Shown here piece after piece: positions 6,111 through 7,605 of a stretch of DNA of 7,605 nt. The notes below the pieces were generated by a model. The model ran no database searches, was not told the DNA's origin, and saw only the letters and a list, made by a program, of their open reading frames with translations. A program made the translations under genes and the position numbers. How positions within the stretch are numbered: the stretch's first letter is position 1; the number at the start of each line of letters is the position of its first letter. Origin of the DNA: a bacterium UBA2214 (GTDB taxonomy: Bacteria; Zhuqueibacterota; Zhuqueibacteria; Residuimicrobiales; Residuimicrobiaceae); contig DCUM01000039.1 of NCBI GenBank assembly GCA_002327255.1, positions 1-7,605 of the forward strand. The letters are read 5' to 3'.

Positions 6111-6130
6111 CTGTGTGATTCTGTGTGATG
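6111..6130 (+). repeat. two tandem copies of a 10-bp unit
   Basis: ctgtgtgatt is followed directly by ctgtgtgatg, and a related ctgtgtga occurs at 6060-6067. Likely slippage or a low-complexity remnant; no function is apparent. Confidence 0.5.
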
Positions 6131-6304
6131 AGGGGGGCATGTGCTCTGCCTCCTGGTGCTGCACGCCAGGTCAGAATCTTCAGCCGGAGCGGATCACGTA
6201 ATACATCATCTTAATCCATTCTGAATCTCTTCTATCAGGCATGGATTATACCACCCGACATCGGATCGGAATCATTTCAGCAACTGTATGGAAGGAGCGG
6301 GAGT

Positions 6305-7605
6305 ATGAAGCGACGTTCGCTACTGATCATTGGATTCTTTATACTATGGGCTGCGCTTTGGCCCTGCATAGCCCGGGCGCAAAATCTTCTGGGCATGAAT
6401 GTCGTCGCATCGGCCGATACCATCCCGTCGGGGGCGACCATCAGCTATCTGATCCAGATCCGCAACTCCAGCATCATCAACGATGCCGTGAACGCCAAAG
6501 TGCAAATCCAGCTGCCGCCGGAAACGGTGAGCGCAACAGTTGAAGGCAATATCTACATTCAATCTTCCAGTTTTAACAGCACGACGGATATTTTCACCAT
6601 CACGCTGGTATCACCGTTTCGGGCTGGCATCTCCACAGAACTCAATGTGACCGCAAAGATCAATCACACCGCTAATTTGCAAAATTTCTCGTATGATGTG
6701 GGGTTTACTTTTAATGCCGACAATGCCGCTGGCATTGAAAGTGCAATTCGGCTGACTATTCGTCCGCCGGGACTCGCCTTCTCCGTTCAGAAATATGGTT
6801 CCCGATCGGTCTATTTGAACAGTAGTTACAGCTATAATTTCAAGATTTTCGGGACCTCGGGCCAATTTGAGGAAATTCAGAGCATCACCCTGGTGGATAC
6901 GCTTGCGGAAGGCATTGAAATCATCAGCAAACCGAGCAGCCTGATCTGGGATCCGGCCACACGGATTTTGACCATGGATCGGCCCAAGAGCTCACCGTCG
7001 GTTGAATTCGCCATGTCCGTCCGCTTTCCTGATACCTATTTCCAGGCTGATCAGAGGATTTATAATACCGCTCATTTGGTCGTCAAATTCACCGATGGCA
7101 CGGAGTGGAAATACAAATCGACCTGGTACGTTGATCTGGTCTTTCCCATCACCATCGCCCCGACCATCACGTTGACCAAACAGGGTCCAAAGAGCAACAT
7201 CATGGTAGGGGCCAGTGGTGGTGCATGGAATATCAATGCGAGCAACAGTGGTGATGAACCATCCTACCAGATCGTTGTTTCAGATACCCTGCCGGGTGCC
7301 AGCAAACCGACTCTTTTATTCGTCACCGGATTGAGCGATATAAACGCCACCCTCTATTACCAGACCTATGATGCCCCGGGGACCTGGCGCAGTTTGGGCA
7401 AAAACTATTATAACGACCGCATGTGGTATAATTCCACAAATTTGCAGAACATCTATAAAATCAATATCGTTAAACTGGTCATTCAAAGCCTGCCAGCGAA
7501 ACGGGGCGTGAATTTTGAGATTCAATTCAACGCCTCCGGCACGGACTGGGATGGCACAACCTTTCAACTGCCGCTGGTTGTCAATAACTGCGCAACGCTG
7601 GACCA
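6305..7605 (+). CDS. exported multi-domain surface protein with DUF11-like beta repeats, cut by window edge
   Basis: The ATG at 6305 follows AAGGAG (6292-6297) by seven bases. Residues 1-25 are a clear signal peptide: MKRR, a hydrophobic core, then IARA before Q26. The visible 433 residues look like successive beta-sandwich repeats of the kind annotated as DUF11 or conserved repeat domain. About 31-150 has DTIPSGATISYLIQIRNSS; about 155-280 has LNSSYSYNFKIFG, then SITLVDTLAEGIEI; about 285-430 has ITLTKQGPKSNIMVGASGG, then IVVSDTLPGA. The recurring pattern of a strand ending in VxDTLPxG is typical. Asn, Ser and Thr are frequent and cysteines are almost absent after the signal (one at 429), fitting an extracellular protein. 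Such domains usually occur in large cell-surface or secreted proteins and adhesins, often with a C-terminal sorting domain, which would lie beyond the window. A specific function cannot be assigned. Codons end in A/T more often than in the other genes here. Confidence 0.88.
   Translation, partial: MKRRSLLIIGFFILWAALWPCIARAQNLLGMNVVASADTIPSGATISYLIQIRNSSIINDAVNAKVQIQLPPETVSATVEGNIYIQSSSFNSTTDIFTITLVSPFRAGISTELNVTAKINHTANLQNFSYDVGFTFNADNAAGIESAIRLTIRPPGLAFSVQKYGSRSVYLNSSYSYNFKIFGTSGQFEEIQSITLVDTLAEGIEIISKPSSLIWDPATRILTMDRPKSSPSVEFAMSVRFPDTYFQADQRIYNTAHLVVKFTDGTEWKYKSTWYVDLVFPITIAPTITLTKQGPKSNIMVGASGGAWNINASNSGDEPSYQIVVSDTLPGASKPTLLFVTGLSDINATLYYQTYDAPGTWRSLGKNYYNDRMWYNSTNLQNIYKINIVKLVIQSLPAKRGVNFEIQFNASGTDWDGTTFQLPLVVNNCATLD

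Larger units (their letters stand above)
5108..6304. other. 1.2-kb divergent intergenic region with no intact gene
   Basis: AT-rich stretches (about 5180-5370 and 5700-5880) alternate with two GC-rich islands (about 5385-5690 and 5880-6060). The first island holds a possible frameshifted remnant, listed separately. The second has an 81-codon plus-strand frame (5883-6128) with biased codons early on but no plausible start codon and no domain I recognise. Near 5250-5265 the phrase ggggtcggaccaaatt contains the dyad GGTC-G-GACC. CCTGGTG (6152-6158) pairs with CGCCAGG (6164-6170). Promoters for both flanking genes should lie here, but I see no convincing -35/-10 pair next to either start. Confidence 0.6.

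Noticed and set aside
6241..6865. A 100-codon plus frame and minus-strand frames of 72 and 84 codons near the surface-protein start
   Set aside because: They overlap the well-supported surface-protein gene in other frames and lack their own start signals.

Overview
The window looks like chromosomal DNA from a Gram-negative bacterium of the Bacteroidota/FCB group or a related candidate phylum. The support is a TonB-dependent receptor with an N-terminal carboxypeptidase-regulatory-like domain, a small protein recognisable as HYC_CC_PP-like, a lipoprotein whose mature N-terminus begins CDKNPSGPDD, and a secreted protein built of beta-rich repeat domains. The placement is an inference; there is no rRNA or other phylogenetic marker. 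Shine-Dalgarno-like sequences precede every main gene, and G/C-ending codons dominate most of them.

From left to right: (1) 1-2605, minus strand: a probable two-gene operon. The HYC_CC_PP-like small exported protein comes first, followed by a large TonB-dependent receptor that runs off the left edge. Both carry Cys-Cys and His-rich motifs, so a role in metal or metal-complex handling is a reasonable but unproven guess. (2) 2606-3307: a 0.7-kb divergent control region. It holds a leftward promoter-like sequence overlapped by a 7-bp dyad, an imperfect 29-nt direct repeat, a good rightward sigma70-like promoter, and a strongly structured leader. That leader includes a 17-bp inverted repeat interrupted by a 4-nt bulge. 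(3) 3308-3616, plus strand: a small, unrecognised single-pass membrane protein. (4) 3740-5107, minus strand: a lipoprotein alpha/beta hydrolase with a GYSSG nucleophile elbow, convergent with the small gene across a GC-rich hairpin. (5) 5108-6304: 1.2 kb without an intact gene. It has AT-rich stretches, a possible frameshifted coding remnant and several dyads. (6) 6305 to the right edge, plus strand: the first 433 residues of an exported repeat-domain surface protein.

The window is mostly cell-envelope functions: outer-membrane uptake, an envelope hydrolase and a surface protein. No mobile element with a recognisable transposase or integrase, no CRISPR array, no tRNA and no rRNA was seen. The most interesting unexplained signal is the structured leader at 3061-3205 with its own promoter, ahead of an orphan membrane protein. 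The second is the paired HYC/CC protein plus CCNL-type receptor under a promoter with an operator-like palindrome.
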